Shown piece after piece: positions 45,072-53,355 of a DNA stretch of 64,000 nt. Source of the stretch: Lachnoanaerobaculum sp. ICM7. GTDB taxonomy: Bacteria > Bacillota > Clostridia > Lachnospirales > Lachnospiraceae. Position numbers and translations under genes: made by a program. How positions within the stretch are numbered: position 1 is the first letter of the stretch; each line of letters opens with the position of its first letter. Under the pieces are notes generated by a model, which was not told the origin of the DNA, did no database searches, and saw only the letters and a program-made list of their open reading frames with translations. Location: contig NZ_ALJL01000021.1 in the NCBI RefSeq assembly GCF_000287675.1, forward strand, positions 62,001-126,000, in the 5' to 3' direction.

Positions 45072-46103
45072 TTATGACACACCAAATGAACAATTCGGGA
45101 ATATGCATACCGGACAATGCATGCAATATCCGCCTACTCCCAAACAGTCAATATCAGACTTTTCCACCTTTTCCCCTGCCATAATTCTTGGCAATACAAT
45201 ATCAAATATTGTTTTCTTCTCATACATTACGCAGCCCGGAAGTCCCATAAAGGTTACATTTTCATTTTCACCGCCGTAAGCAAGCATAAACATGGCACCC
45301 GGAAGTACAGGTGCACCATAAGTAATAACCCTGCTTGCATTCTGTCCTATAGCATAAGGTGTCTTATCATCAGGATCCACACTCATTCCGCCTGTACAAA
45401 GTACAATATCCACTCCTGTAGCCATGACCTTTTTTATGCACTCTATTTCCATTTCCACGTCATCACTGCTTATCTCATGTGCTATAACTTCAGCACCGTA
45501 TTCTTTCATTTTGTTTATAACAACAGGTGTAAAGGTATCCTTTATTCTTCCGTAGTAAACTTCATTACCTGTAGTCACTATTCCGACTTTCATTTGTTTA
45601 TATGGTAAAAGTTCAAATAGTGGCTTATCTCCCACAATTTCCTTTGCCTTTTCCATTTTTTCTTTTTCTATAATAAGCGGTATGACTCTCATACCTGCAA
45701 GATGCTGACCGGCCTTTACAGGGAAGTTATCATGTATACTCGCAATCATCATCTCACCAAGTGAATTGAGCTTGTTGATTCTTTCCTTATCTATCTTTAA
45801 GAGTCCGTCACATTCTGCAATCAACTCGACCTTACCCTCTTTTATATCCGGATCTCTTGTAAGATGTTCATTCTTACACATATCATAAAGCATAAGTGCC
45901 GCATCATTTTCATGCAGCATATTTTCATTTACTTCCCAGATATAGATATGATCCTTACCAACTGAAAGCAGTACCTCCACATCTTCTTCTCTTATTATAT
46001 GTCCCTTTCTGAACACAGGACCTTTTTTCTCACCTTTTATGATCTGCGTTATATCATGACAGAGCATATGCCCTACGGCATCTTTTGTATCAATAAGTCG
46101 CAT
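45072..46103 (-). CDS. Molybdopterin-binding protein of molybdenum hydroxylase locus
   Basis: A 343-residue MoeA/CinA-like protein. After an N-terminal part that starts MRLIDTKDAVGHML (related to MoeA domains, with GPVFRKGHIIREEDVEVLL), residues about 160-310 form the molybdopterin-binding fold: QMKVGIVTTGNEVYYG, VDIVLCTGGMSVDPDD, FMGLPGCVMYEKKTIF. The last 30 residues hold a Cys cluster (GYCMHCPVCIFPNCSFG) that may bind metal or an iron-sulfur cluster. The ATG at 46103 has AGAAGGGGAAAT upstream; the frame reaches 46139. Probably acts in cofactor insertion into the hydroxylase. Confidence 0.85.
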   Translation of the reverse strand: MRLIDTKDAVGHMLCHDITQIIKGEKKGPVFRKGHIIREEDVEVLLSVGKDHIYIWEVNENMLHENDAALMLYDMCKNEHLTRDPDIKEGKVELIAECDGLLKIDKERINKLNSLGEMMIASIHDNFPVKAGQHLAGMRVIPLIIEKEKMEKAKEIVGDKPLFELLPYKQMKVGIVTTGNEVYYGRIKDTFTPVVINKMKEYGAEVIAHEISSDDVEMEIECIKKVMATGVDIVLCTGGMSVDPDDKTPYAIGQNASRVITYGAPVLPGAMFMLAYGGENENVTFMGLPGCVMYEKKTIFDIVLPRIMAGEKVEKSDIDCLGVGGYCMHCPVCIFPNCSFGVS

Positions 46104-46122
46104 ATTTCCCCTTCTATATTCC

Positions 46123-46147
46123 GTAACGGTTTGAGCCAATCCGCTAC
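46123..46147 (-). promoter_or_regulatory. Leader hairpin before the molybdopterin-binding gene
   Basis: GTAACGG (46123-46129) and CCGCTAC (46141-46147) pair with one G-T pair just upstream of the gene, and a minus-strand TATAAT (46171-46176) lies ahead of it. This may be a secondary promoter with a structured leader. It is too short for a full molybdenum cofactor riboswitch. Confidence 0.35.
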
Positions 46148-46194
46148 ACCATTTTTTTCTATATTAGAGCATTATACTATAAAATCAATAAAAG

Positions 46195-46231
46195 CGCCAT
46201 GATTTATTTAAATACAGAATAAATCATGGCG
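46195..46231 (-). terminator. Terminator after hydA
   Basis: A perfect 14-bp stem (46195-46208 with 46218-46231; CGCCATGATT...AATCATGGCG) followed on the minus strand by CTTTTATTGATTTTAT. It separates the purine genes from the cofactor genes, so the latter may have their own promoter or depend on read-through. Confidence 0.75.
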
Positions 46232-46247
46232 TCTAAAAAACTAATTA

Positions 46248-47639
46248 TTATAAAAATTTCTGATACGGCTTTCTTGCTAAGAACTTACCTTCAGGAGTAT
46301 CTTTGATTTTGGTATTGTCAACTATTTCGCTACCTCTTAAGAATACTGTGTCGATATGTCCGCTCAGAACCTTACCCTCAAGCGGTGCATAGTCACATTT
46401 TGAAACCTGAGCAGCGGCAGTAATCTTAGTCTGCGCATTAGGATCTAATATGACGATATCGGCATCAAAGCCTTCCTCTATGAATCCCTTTCTGTCATAA
46501 AGTCCATAGAGTTTTGCAGGGTTTTCACAAAGTACTTCACACATCTTTTCTACACTGATTCTGCCCGCAGCAACGCCTTCGGAATACATTACAATACCTC
46601 TTGTCTCTACACCCGGCATTCCTCCCGGAATCTTTCTGAAATCTTCCATTCCAAGTTTCTTTTGCTCATATGTGAAAGAACAGTGATCTGTTGCTACAGT
46701 TTGAATTTCTCCGTCCGCAATAGCCTTCCAAAGCTCATCAATATCGGACTGTTCTCTAAGTGGTGGCGCTATAACATACTTGGCTCCTTCAAATCCGGGT
46801 AACTCATACAGACTGTTGGTCATCGTAAGATACTGTGGACAGGTCTCCGCATATACCTTCTGTCCTCTTTCTCTTGCAGCCCTTATCTCATCAAGTCCTT
46901 CCTTACAGGTCAGATGGACATCAATTATATCGCTCCCTGCAACCTCGGCAAGATGAAGTATTCTGTTAATAGCCTCCGCCTCCGCAGCTGCCGGTCTGGT
47001 CTTATAATGAGATGAAACCTTGTTCTGTAATCCCGCTTCCACAAATTCCTGTTGAAGTGCAAATATAAGTCCGGCATTCTCACAATGTACTCCTGTAATA
47101 GCTCCTACTTCCTTAAGTCTTTGCAGTACTTCAAAAGCCTCATTGTCATGCAGGAGAATATCATATGTCAGATAGATTTTAAAAGTGGTAACGCCTCTGT
47201 CCATCATATCCTGACACTGGCGTTTAGCCTCTTCATTCCAATCACTGATTGACATATGTATTCCATAGTCACAGAATACTCCATCTTTAGCCTTCTCAAG
47301 CCAATTGTCCATGCCCTCATTAAGAGTTTCTCCCTTGTACTGGGTTCCGAAATCGATAATAGTTGTAGTTCCACCGCTTATCGCCGCTCTTGTTCCTGAA
47401 TAGAAGTCATCACATGTCACTGTGCCTGCCACATGCAATTCAAAATGTGTATGTGCATCAATAAATCCCGGGAATATAAGCTTACCGGAAGCATCTACTA
47501 CCTTTGTACCTTCATCAAGCTTGGCTACCTCACCGTTTTTAAATACTTTGCTTATTTTCTCATCTTCAATGAGTATATCGGCAACAAAGCTTTCTTTGGA
47601 ATTTACTATTTTTCCACCCTTAATAAAAACTCTCTTCAT
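46248..47639 (-). CDS. hydA: Dihydropyrimidinase/hydantoinase-like amidohydrolase
   Basis: Cyclic amide hydrolase of 463 residues, D-hydantoinase/dihydropyrimidinase family. Metal ligands: HTH at 63-65 (FIDAHTHFELHV), the carboxylated Lys in TTFKIYLTYD (about 155), His in GVHCENAG and VHLTCKEG, and Asp in VATDHCSF. In loci with ssnA and ygfK this enzyme belongs to anaerobic purine/hydantoin breakdown; the natural substrate is inferred. AGGAGATAAT precedes the ATG. A hairpin lies between it and ygfK. Confidence 0.93.
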   Translation of the reverse strand: MKRVFIKGGKIVNSKESFVADILIEDEKISKVFKNGEVAKLDEGTKVVDASGKLIFPGFIDAHTHFELHVAGTVTCDDFYSGTRAAISGGTTTIIDFGTQYKGETLNEGMDNWLEKAKDGVFCDYGIHMSISDWNEEAKRQCQDMMDRGVTTFKIYLTYDILLHDNEAFEVLQRLKEVGAITGVHCENAGLIFALQQEFVEAGLQNKVSSHYKTRPAAAEAEAINRILHLAEVAGSDIIDVHLTCKEGLDEIRAARERGQKVYAETCPQYLTMTNSLYELPGFEGAKYVIAPPLREQSDIDELWKAIADGEIQTVATDHCSFTYEQKKLGMEDFRKIPGGMPGVETRGIVMYSEGVAAGRISVEKMCEVLCENPAKLYGLYDRKGFIEEGFDADIVILDPNAQTKITAAAQVSKCDYAPLEGKVLSGHIDTVFLRGSEIVDNTKIKDTPEGKFLARKPYQKFL

Positions 47640-47660
47640 ATTATCTCCTTACATAGCAAA

Positions 47661-47686
47661 ATATGCCACTTTTTAGGGTGGCATAT
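47661..47686 (-). terminator. Hairpin between ygfK and hydA
   Basis: ATATGCCAC (47661-47669) pairs with GTGGCATAT (47678-47686); the minus-strand transcript continues ATTTTGC. The U-run is short, so it may attenuate rather than stop. Confidence 0.55.
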
Positions 47687-47718
47687 CTTAACTATATCAT
47701 ATTTTATCTCAGTCTATA

Positions 47719-50703
47719 TTATAGGAGCAAATACTCATATTCATTATAGATAGTGTCGATAAGTTCAGCATATCTATAATTGAGCTTGTCATTGCTCTCG
47801 CCTATTCTATATACAAGATTTTGTCCGTCAATTCTTACCTTAACATCCTTGCTTCCCTTAACGATTACAAAACCGTCATTCTCTGAATCAAGCATGTCTT
47901 CTTCACTTGCGAATAATGTAAGCTTATCCTTGTATGGTGCAGAAGCGTATGGACAGAATGTCTCACAGTTACCGCACTCATTGCACATATAATCCACATG
48001 AACTATCTGATGGCTACCCTTTACATTAACATATACATTAGCTCTGTTTGGACAAACCTCTGTACAATTCTCACAAATATAGTCACAAGCTAAACATCTG
48101 TTGTCAGCCTTCTTCTCCTCTACCTCTTCAAGGATTCCTCTGTATGAGTATACCTTCTCGTCAGTAGTATCGGAAATCTTAAGCTCACCGATTGCATGAT
48201 TTACGATAGCCTCGCAAACCTTCTTACTGTCAGCAATAGCTTTTACGATAACAGATGCGCCCTTAGCGCCGTCACCTGCAGCATATACTCCCTTAACATT
48301 TGTCTCAAGAGTAACAGGATCGAGTACCGGAAGATTCTTCTTGTCGATCTCAATACCGTTGCTTGTGTAGAAGTCACCTCTTACACTCTCACCGATAGAT
48401 GCGATAAGTGTATCACATGGTAATTCAACAAGTTCGTCTGTCTCCTTAACACCTCTTCTACCGCTTGCATCAGGCTCACCAAGTACATTCTTAGCACATA
48501 CAAGCTTTCCGCCCTTGAATGATTTTGGAGAAACAAGTGTAACGAACTCTACGCCGTCCTCAATTGCCTCGTTAAGTTCTTCCTCATCAGCCGGCATATA
48601 TCTTGCATTTCTTCTGTATGCAAGGTATACATTCTTAACACCCGGAACTCTCTTAGCCGCTCTTGCAACGTCCATAGCTGTGTTTCCACCACCTACAACG
48701 ATAACATTCTCGCCAAGATCCATCTTTCCTTCAGTCTTTTTGAAGTCCTCTAAGAAGTGAAGTGCATTGATTGCCTTTCCTTCTTCAAGCTCAAGTGGAA
48801 GCTCCTTATGTGCACCGATTGCAAGAATAACCCTATCAAAGCCTTCAGCCTTAAGTGCATTTATATCATCAATTCTCTTGTTTGTAACAAACTTTGCTCC
48901 GTAAGCCTTTGCAAGCTCTACGTCTCTCTGGATATCATCAGCAGGAATTCTGAATCCCGGAATGATGTTTGCAACAACACCACCCATGGTATCTCTCTCA
49001 TCAAATACAGTAACATCCACACCTTCTCTTGCAAGGAAGAATGCAGCTGCGATACCTGCAGGACCACCACCTACTACAGCAACCTTTAAGTTCTTCTTAT
49101 CAGCGCTCTTTAAAGTAGGTACAACCTTTTCAAATGCGTTCTGTGCCGCAATAAGCTTATTTCTTCTGATCTGCACATCTTCTTCATAGTGATTTCTTGT
49201 ACAAGCACTCTGACATGTATGTGTACAGATATGACCTGTCATGAATGGAAGCGGGTTCTTCTCTAAGATGACATTAAGAGCATCCTCATACTTTCCTTCA
49301 TTAACAAGGATTCCGTAAGTTGTAATATCCTGATTGATAGGACATCTGTTTACACAAGGTGCCATGTAGCAATCAAGATAAGGAACCTTCTTATCAGCCT
49401 TTCTGTTTGGAAGCGGCTTAACAGGCTTAACGTGATGCTTATCACTTCTAACATCTGAAACAAGCTTCTCAAGAGCCTCTACATCAATTCCTGACCAAGC
49501 CTTAATCTCAGGCTTTTCAAGCTTTTCTGACATCTCAATAAATCTCTGATATCCGCCCGGTTTCAAGATAGTAGTAGCCACTGTTACAGGCCAGATTCCA
49601 CTACCGACAACCTTATCTATATTGAAGTAATCACAACCACCTGAATATGCAATTCTAAGCTTACCGTTAAAGCTTCTTGAAAGATTTCTCGCAACAAGAA
49701 GTGAAAGTGGATAAAGTGACTTTCCTGACATATACATTTCCTGTGACGGAAGTTCATTGTTCTTTACATCAACCGGGAATGTATTTGTAATCTTAACACC
49801 GAACTCAAGGTTCTTTGAAGAAGCGAGTGCCATAAGTCTCTCTAACATAGGAACTGCATCCGAGTACTGTAAATCCTCTTTAAAGTGAAGATCTGTAAAC
49901 GCAATGTAGTCATATCCCATGCTGTCAAGCATCTCTCTTGCAACTTCATATCCAAGAAGAGTAGGGTTACATTTTACAAATGTATTTAATCCCTTTTCTG
50001 TAATAAGGTATGATGCAATAGCCTCGATCTCCTGTGGAGGACATCCATGCAATGTAGATACTGTTACGGAATTTACAATATCAGGAGTGATAGCATCAAG
50101 ATCAGCCTTTGTAAACTTCTTGAACTTGCTTAAATTCTTCTCAAGATATTCCTTACACTCTTTGTATATAGGTGTTTCTGAAGCATCCATCATTCCGTTG
50201 ATGAAATTATCAACCTTAGGAAGCTTAATACCTGCAAGGTCATATCCTACTGAAATATTGAACTGGAAGCCGTCGCTACCGCCAAGATCCCATTCTTTTG
50301 AAATAACCTTAAGTGCAAACCAACCCTTGATATACTCATCAAAAGCCTCCTGAACTGTAAGCTCTGTAGACCACTCACAGTTGTAGCACTCATCCTCAGC
50401 TGTAATACATGGCTTGGCAACGCAAGCTGCAAGCTCTCTACCGTCCATCTTCTGAACTGTCTTAAGCTCGAAGAATCTTGCACCTGCATAATATCCTGCG
50501 ATAATATTCTGTGCGAGCTGTGTATGAGGACCTGCTGCAGGACCTATCTGTGTCTCCAATTTTCTTCCGAAAATAGTGTAAAATTTATTCTTATCAGCCT
50601 TATAAGCCTTCTTTACTCCGTAACAAGAGCCTTCTTTTTCCATCTCCTCAAGGAGTCTTCCCATGATCCTATCAAAAGGAATGGGTGTCATTATATCGCC
50701 CAT
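47719..50703 (-). CDS. ygfK: YgfK, putative selenate reductase-type iron-sulfur flavoprotein
   Basis: A 994-residue oxidoreductase subunit. Residues about 1-430 are a dihydroorotate dehydrogenase-like domain (PIPFDRIMGRLLEE, TVSTLHGCPPQEIEAI, GVKITNTFPVD). About 440-510 holds iron-sulfur ligands (CYMAPCVNRCPINQDI, CTHTCQSACTRN). About 535-860 is a GltD-like FAD/NAD(P)H domain (VAVVGGGPAGIAAAFFLA, VIVVGGGNTAMDVARAAKR). The end has two 4Fe-4S motifs (CLACDYICENCTEVCP, CNECGNCETFCP). In E. coli it is annotated as selenate reductase subunit, and recent work on gut bacteria links it to anaerobic purine use. It overlaps the ssnA stop by one base. Confidence 0.95.
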   Translation of the reverse strand: MGDIMTPIPFDRIMGRLLEEMEKEGSCYGVKKAYKADKNKFYTIFGRKLETQIGPAAGPHTQLAQNIIAGYYAGARFFELKTVQKMDGRELAACVAKPCITAEDECYNCEWSTELTVQEAFDEYIKGWFALKVISKEWDLGGSDGFQFNISVGYDLAGIKLPKVDNFINGMMDASETPIYKECKEYLEKNLSKFKKFTKADLDAITPDIVNSVTVSTLHGCPPQEIEAIASYLITEKGLNTFVKCNPTLLGYEVAREMLDSMGYDYIAFTDLHFKEDLQYSDAVPMLERLMALASSKNLEFGVKITNTFPVDVKNNELPSQEMYMSGKSLYPLSLLVARNLSRSFNGKLRIAYSGGCDYFNIDKVVGSGIWPVTVATTILKPGGYQRFIEMSEKLEKPEIKAWSGIDVEALEKLVSDVRSDKHHVKPVKPLPNRKADKKVPYLDCYMAPCVNRCPINQDITTYGILVNEGKYEDALNVILEKNPLPFMTGHICTHTCQSACTRNHYEEDVQIRRNKLIAAQNAFEKVVPTLKSADKKNLKVAVVGGGPAGIAAAFFLAREGVDVTVFDERDTMGGVVANIIPGFRIPADDIQRDVELAKAYGAKFVTNKRIDDINALKAEGFDRVILAIGAHKELPLELEEGKAINALHFLEDFKKTEGKMDLGENVIVVGGGNTAMDVARAAKRVPGVKNVYLAYRRNARYMPADEEELNEAIEDGVEFVTLVSPKSFKGGKLVCAKNVLGEPDASGRRGVKETDELVELPCDTLIASIGESVRGDFYTSNGIEIDKKNLPVLDPVTLETNVKGVYAAGDGAKGASVIVKAIADSKKVCEAIVNHAIGELKISDTTDEKVYSYRGILEEVEEKKADNRCLACDYICENCTEVCPNRANVYVNVKGSHQIVHVDYMCNECGNCETFCPYASAPYKDKLTLFASEEDMLDSENDGFVIVKGSKDVKVRIDGQNLVYRIGESNDKLNYRYAELIDTIYNEYEYLLL

Positions 50704-52046
50704 TATGCATTTCCCCTTCCATTGATCTTATTTGCAAGTCTCATAGCACCTTCTCTTACCTTAGCAAGTACTTCTTTTTCATCAATGTGAAGAAGCTCTC
50801 TATCTTTCATCAAGATATTTCCGTTTGCAATTGTAGTTCTGACATCCTTTCCGCATACTCCGAACAATAGATGACTGTTGATATTTGAATCGTTCATAGG
50901 TGTATTCGGTGTATAATCAACAACGATAACATCCGCTGCTGCACCGGGCTTTAATACTCCAAGCGGCTTCTTAAAGTATCTGTTTGCAATATTTGCATTG
51001 TACTCAAAGAGCATCTTCGGAACTTCGCTCCAAGCTGCACTAGGATCGCATAAATGGTGCTTATGAAGTACATTTGCAACCTTCCATGACTCTAAAACGT
51101 CATGTGTATAGCCGTCACTTCCGAGTCCGCATACGATTCCTCTGTGAACAAGTTCCATTGTTGGAGGGCATCCGCATGCATTACCCATGTTTGACTCCGG
51201 GTTATGTACTACGCATGTATTTGTATGCTTAATCAAATCCATCTCGTGTGGATTAATATAAATACAGTGTGCAAGTAATGACTTATCGCCAAGAACTTTC
51301 CAATCATATAATCTGTCAACAATTCTTTGGTTGTGTACTTTTAAGCATGAATATAAATCTTCAATACCTTCAGCCACGTGGATATGACATCCGATATCTT
51401 CCGGCTTTCTTGACATAGCATATTCCATTGACTTGTCAGAAATTGTGAAGCTTGCGTGCATTCCCATCATACCTGCAATCATGTCTGAATCGTCTTTTTT
51501 TGCATGATTTGCAAAATCAACGTTTTCCTTAACAGCCGCCTTCATCTTGTCTTCGCCATCACGATCAGATATCTCATAGCAAAGACAGCTTCTAACACCT
51601 GTCTCTCTCGCAGCCTTTTCAATAGCAAAAAGACTTCCCTCGATCTCACCGAAGCTTGCATGATGATCAAAAATAGTTGTAACACCATTCTTGATGCAGT
51701 CAATATAAGTAGTCATAGCAGAAAGATATGTGAGCTCGTTGTCTAAATTTCTGTCCATGGTCCACCAGAAGCCGTCCAGGATCTCCAAGAATCCGTTTGG
51801 GTTGTAACCGTTGATGCTCATGCCTCTTGCCATTGCAGAATAAATATGCTCGTGTGTGTTGATGAATGCCGGCATTATGAGCCCGCCCTTTGCATCCACA
51901 AAAGTTGCATCCGCATATTTTTCCTTCAAATCACGGTAGTTTCCAACCTCTAAAACTGTGTTGCCATCCAGTACTACAGACCCATCCTCAATCAATGGCT
52001 GTTCCTGATTTCCAGTAACTACCCTTCCATTACCAATTAGTAGCAT
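50703..52046 (-). CDS. ssnA: SsnA aminohydrolase
   Basis: Amidohydrolase of 447 residues, guanine deaminase/chlorohydrolase group. Metal motifs: NTHEHIYSAMARG (HxH), GCHIHVAEGIEDL, LAHCIYINPHEM and GLGSDGYTHDV. The end has the typical FGVCGKDVRTTIANGNILMKD (written in part). It is found next to ygfK and hydA in purine degradation/selenium-dependent hydroxylase loci; the precise substrate is not settled. AGAGGAGATTTACA precedes the ATG. First gene of the run, from a good promoter. Confidence 0.95.
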   Translation of the reverse strand: MLLIGNGRVVTGNQEQPLIEDGSVVLDGNTVLEVGNYRDLKEKYADATFVDAKGGLIMPAFINTHEHIYSAMARGMSINGYNPNGFLEILDGFWWTMDRNLDNELTYLSAMTTYIDCIKNGVTTIFDHHASFGEIEGSLFAIEKAARETGVRSCLCYEISDRDGEDKMKAAVKENVDFANHAKKDDSDMIAGMMGMHASFTISDKSMEYAMSRKPEDIGCHIHVAEGIEDLYSCLKVHNQRIVDRLYDWKVLGDKSLLAHCIYINPHEMDLIKHTNTCVVHNPESNMGNACGCPPTMELVHRGIVCGLGSDGYTHDVLESWKVANVLHKHHLCDPSAAWSEVPKMLFEYNANIANRYFKKPLGVLKPGAAADVIVVDYTPNTPMNDSNINSHLLFGVCGKDVRTTIANGNILMKDRELLHIDEKEVLAKVREGAMRLANKINGRGNA

Positions 52047-52106
52047 TGTAAATCTCCTCTCTGAATTATGCAGTTTTAATTACAAAAACCTAATAATGTA
52101 GCTTGT

Positions 52107-52135
52107 ATTTTAACATTTTTCTATAACCTTTTCAA
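52107..52135 (-). promoter_or_regulatory. Promoter of the ssnA-ygfK-hydA run
   Basis: On the minus strand TTGAAA (52130-52135), 17 bases, TAAAAT (52107-52112), about 60 bases ahead of the ssnA start. Confidence 0.65.
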
Positions 52136-52236
52136 TACTTATCTAATTATATTTTATTATTTCTAAAATATTTTAAGACAAACAGGAATGTATTAAAAAA
52201 TATACACAAAATTCATATTTATTCTATTTTTTCCAC

Positions 52237-52265
52237 TTGACATTTATCTTTCGTTTTGATATCAT
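52237..52265 (+). promoter_or_regulatory. Promoter of tRNA-Gly
   Basis: Consensus TTGACA (52237-52242), 17 bases, TATCAT (52260-52265), giving a start about 10 bases ahead of the mature tRNA. Confidence 0.75.
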
Positions 52266-52281
52266 GACAAAGTAATTTTTT

Positions 52282-52352
52282 GCAGGTGTGGTTCAATGGT
52301 AGAACATCAGCCTTCCAAGCTGAATACGTGGGTTCGATTCCCATCACCTGCT
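52282..52352 (+). tRNA. tRNA-Gly (anticodon UCC)
   Basis: Acceptor arms GCAGGTG (52282-52288) and CACCTGC (52345-52351) pair fully. The D arm has GGTTCAATGGTAGAAC, the anticodon loop CTTCCAAG reads TCC (Gly, GGA codons), and the T arm has GGGTTCGATTCCC. No CCA is encoded. A run of seven T follows and may terminate transcription. Confidence 0.97.
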
Positions 52353-52448
52353 TTTTTTGTGCTTTTCTTTAGGCACTTACTCTCTTTACATAATTGTAAA
52401 ACATAAGTACAATATATTTGTACAATTCCTATAGAAAGGGGTGATACC

Positions 52449-53126
52449 TTGAGAATTGAAAGGATTAGTACCAACCAGATAAGATGTACACTGTCAAATG
52501 TGGATTTGGAAAACAGAAATTTAAATGTAGTTGAATTGGCCTACGGCAGTGACAATGCCAAGGCATTGTTTCAGGAAATGCTAAGCAAAGCCTCTTATGA
52601 GGTAGGATTTGATGCGGATGACTCTCCTCTGATGATAGAGGCGGTTCCTCTCTCAAATGAAAGCATTATTATATATGTAACAAAAGTTGACGATCCGGAC
52701 GAGCTTGATACGCGTTTTGCAAAGTTCTCTCCTACTATGGCTGATGATGTGTTTGCTTCTTTTGATATGAAGTTTAACAATCTTCTTGAGGGTGCGCTTG
52801 ATCTTGATGACGATAACGCTGGCGAATCTCAAAAAGAGCCGTATTTAAGGGCATATTCATTTGAAACTTTAGATGAACTTATAGAGGCTGCCAAAGCTGT
52901 TAAAACCTATTCCGGCGAAAACACTCTTTATAAGGATGAAGTAAATAAAAGATTTATTCTTGTTCTTAAAAAGAACGAGAATAAAAAGGATTTCGCCTCG
53001 GCCGCAAATATTCTTTCCGAATACGGTGTGAAGCTTTCCGCTACCACATTCAGTGAAGACTATTATAAAGAACATTTTAAGGTGATGGTCAGGGAAAATG
53101 CCATTTCACAGATATCAAAAATATAA
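52449..53126 (+). CDS. mecA: MecA adaptor protein for Clp protease
   Basis: Adaptor that brings target proteins to ClpC; 225 residues. The N-terminal target-binding domain starts MRIERISTNQIRCTLSNVDL; a low-similarity acidic linker (about 110-130, LDLDDDNAGESQ) leads to the C-terminal Clp-binding domain (YSFETLDELIEAAKAV, YKDEVNKRFILVL, LSEYGVKLSATTFSEDYYKEH). The start is a TTG with AAAGGGGTGATACC upstream. Substrates in this organism are unknown. Confidence 0.9.
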   Translation: MRIERISTNQIRCTLSNVDLENRNLNVVELAYGSDNAKALFQEMLSKASYEVGFDADDSPLMIEAVPLSNESIIIYVTKVDDPDELDTRFAKFSPTMADDVFASFDMKFNNLLEGALDLDDDNAGESQKEPYLRAYSFETLDELIEAAKAVKTYSGENTLYKDEVNKRFILVLKKNENKKDFASAANILSEYGVKLSATTFSEDYYKEHFKVMVRENAISQISKI

Positions 53127-53141
53127 TATTTTAATTATTTT

Positions 53142-53166
53142 AAAGCACTGCCTTATTCAGTGCTTT
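53142..53166 (+). terminator. Terminator after mecA
   Basis: AAAGCACTG (53142-53150) pairs with CAGTGCTTT (53158-53166), followed by T-rich sequence. Confidence 0.85.
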
Positions 53167-53247
53167 TTTATTTCGTATTTTTTTTAACAAAGTTCAAAAT
53201 ATTATTGCTTTTTTCCAAATTGTTATGTATATTTTAATAAGGTTAAT

Positions 53248-53265
53248 TGTACTTGAAAGAGTACA
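53248..53265. promoter_or_regulatory. Operator-like inverted repeat upstream of pckA
   Basis: TGTACT (53248-53253) and AGTACA (53260-53265) with a six-base spacer lie about 90 bases ahead of pckA near likely promoter sequence. It could be a regulator site for gluconeogenic control; the regulator is unknown. Confidence 0.4.
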
Positions 53266-53355
53266 TAACTTTATATTTTGTATCAAGGGGAAAAATACCT
53301 TTTCACCCGGGTTTCATGATAACAAAATAAATGAATTATAGAAAAGAGGATTATT

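Noticed and set aside
46104-46194. Molybdenum cofactor riboswitch
   Set aside because: The leader is short with only one small hairpin; it cannot hold the conserved multi-stem Moco fold.
52282-52352. tRNA-Gly as an integration site for a mobile element
   Set aside because: Neighbours on both sides are ordinary host genes and no repeat of the tRNA 3' end is seen nearby.
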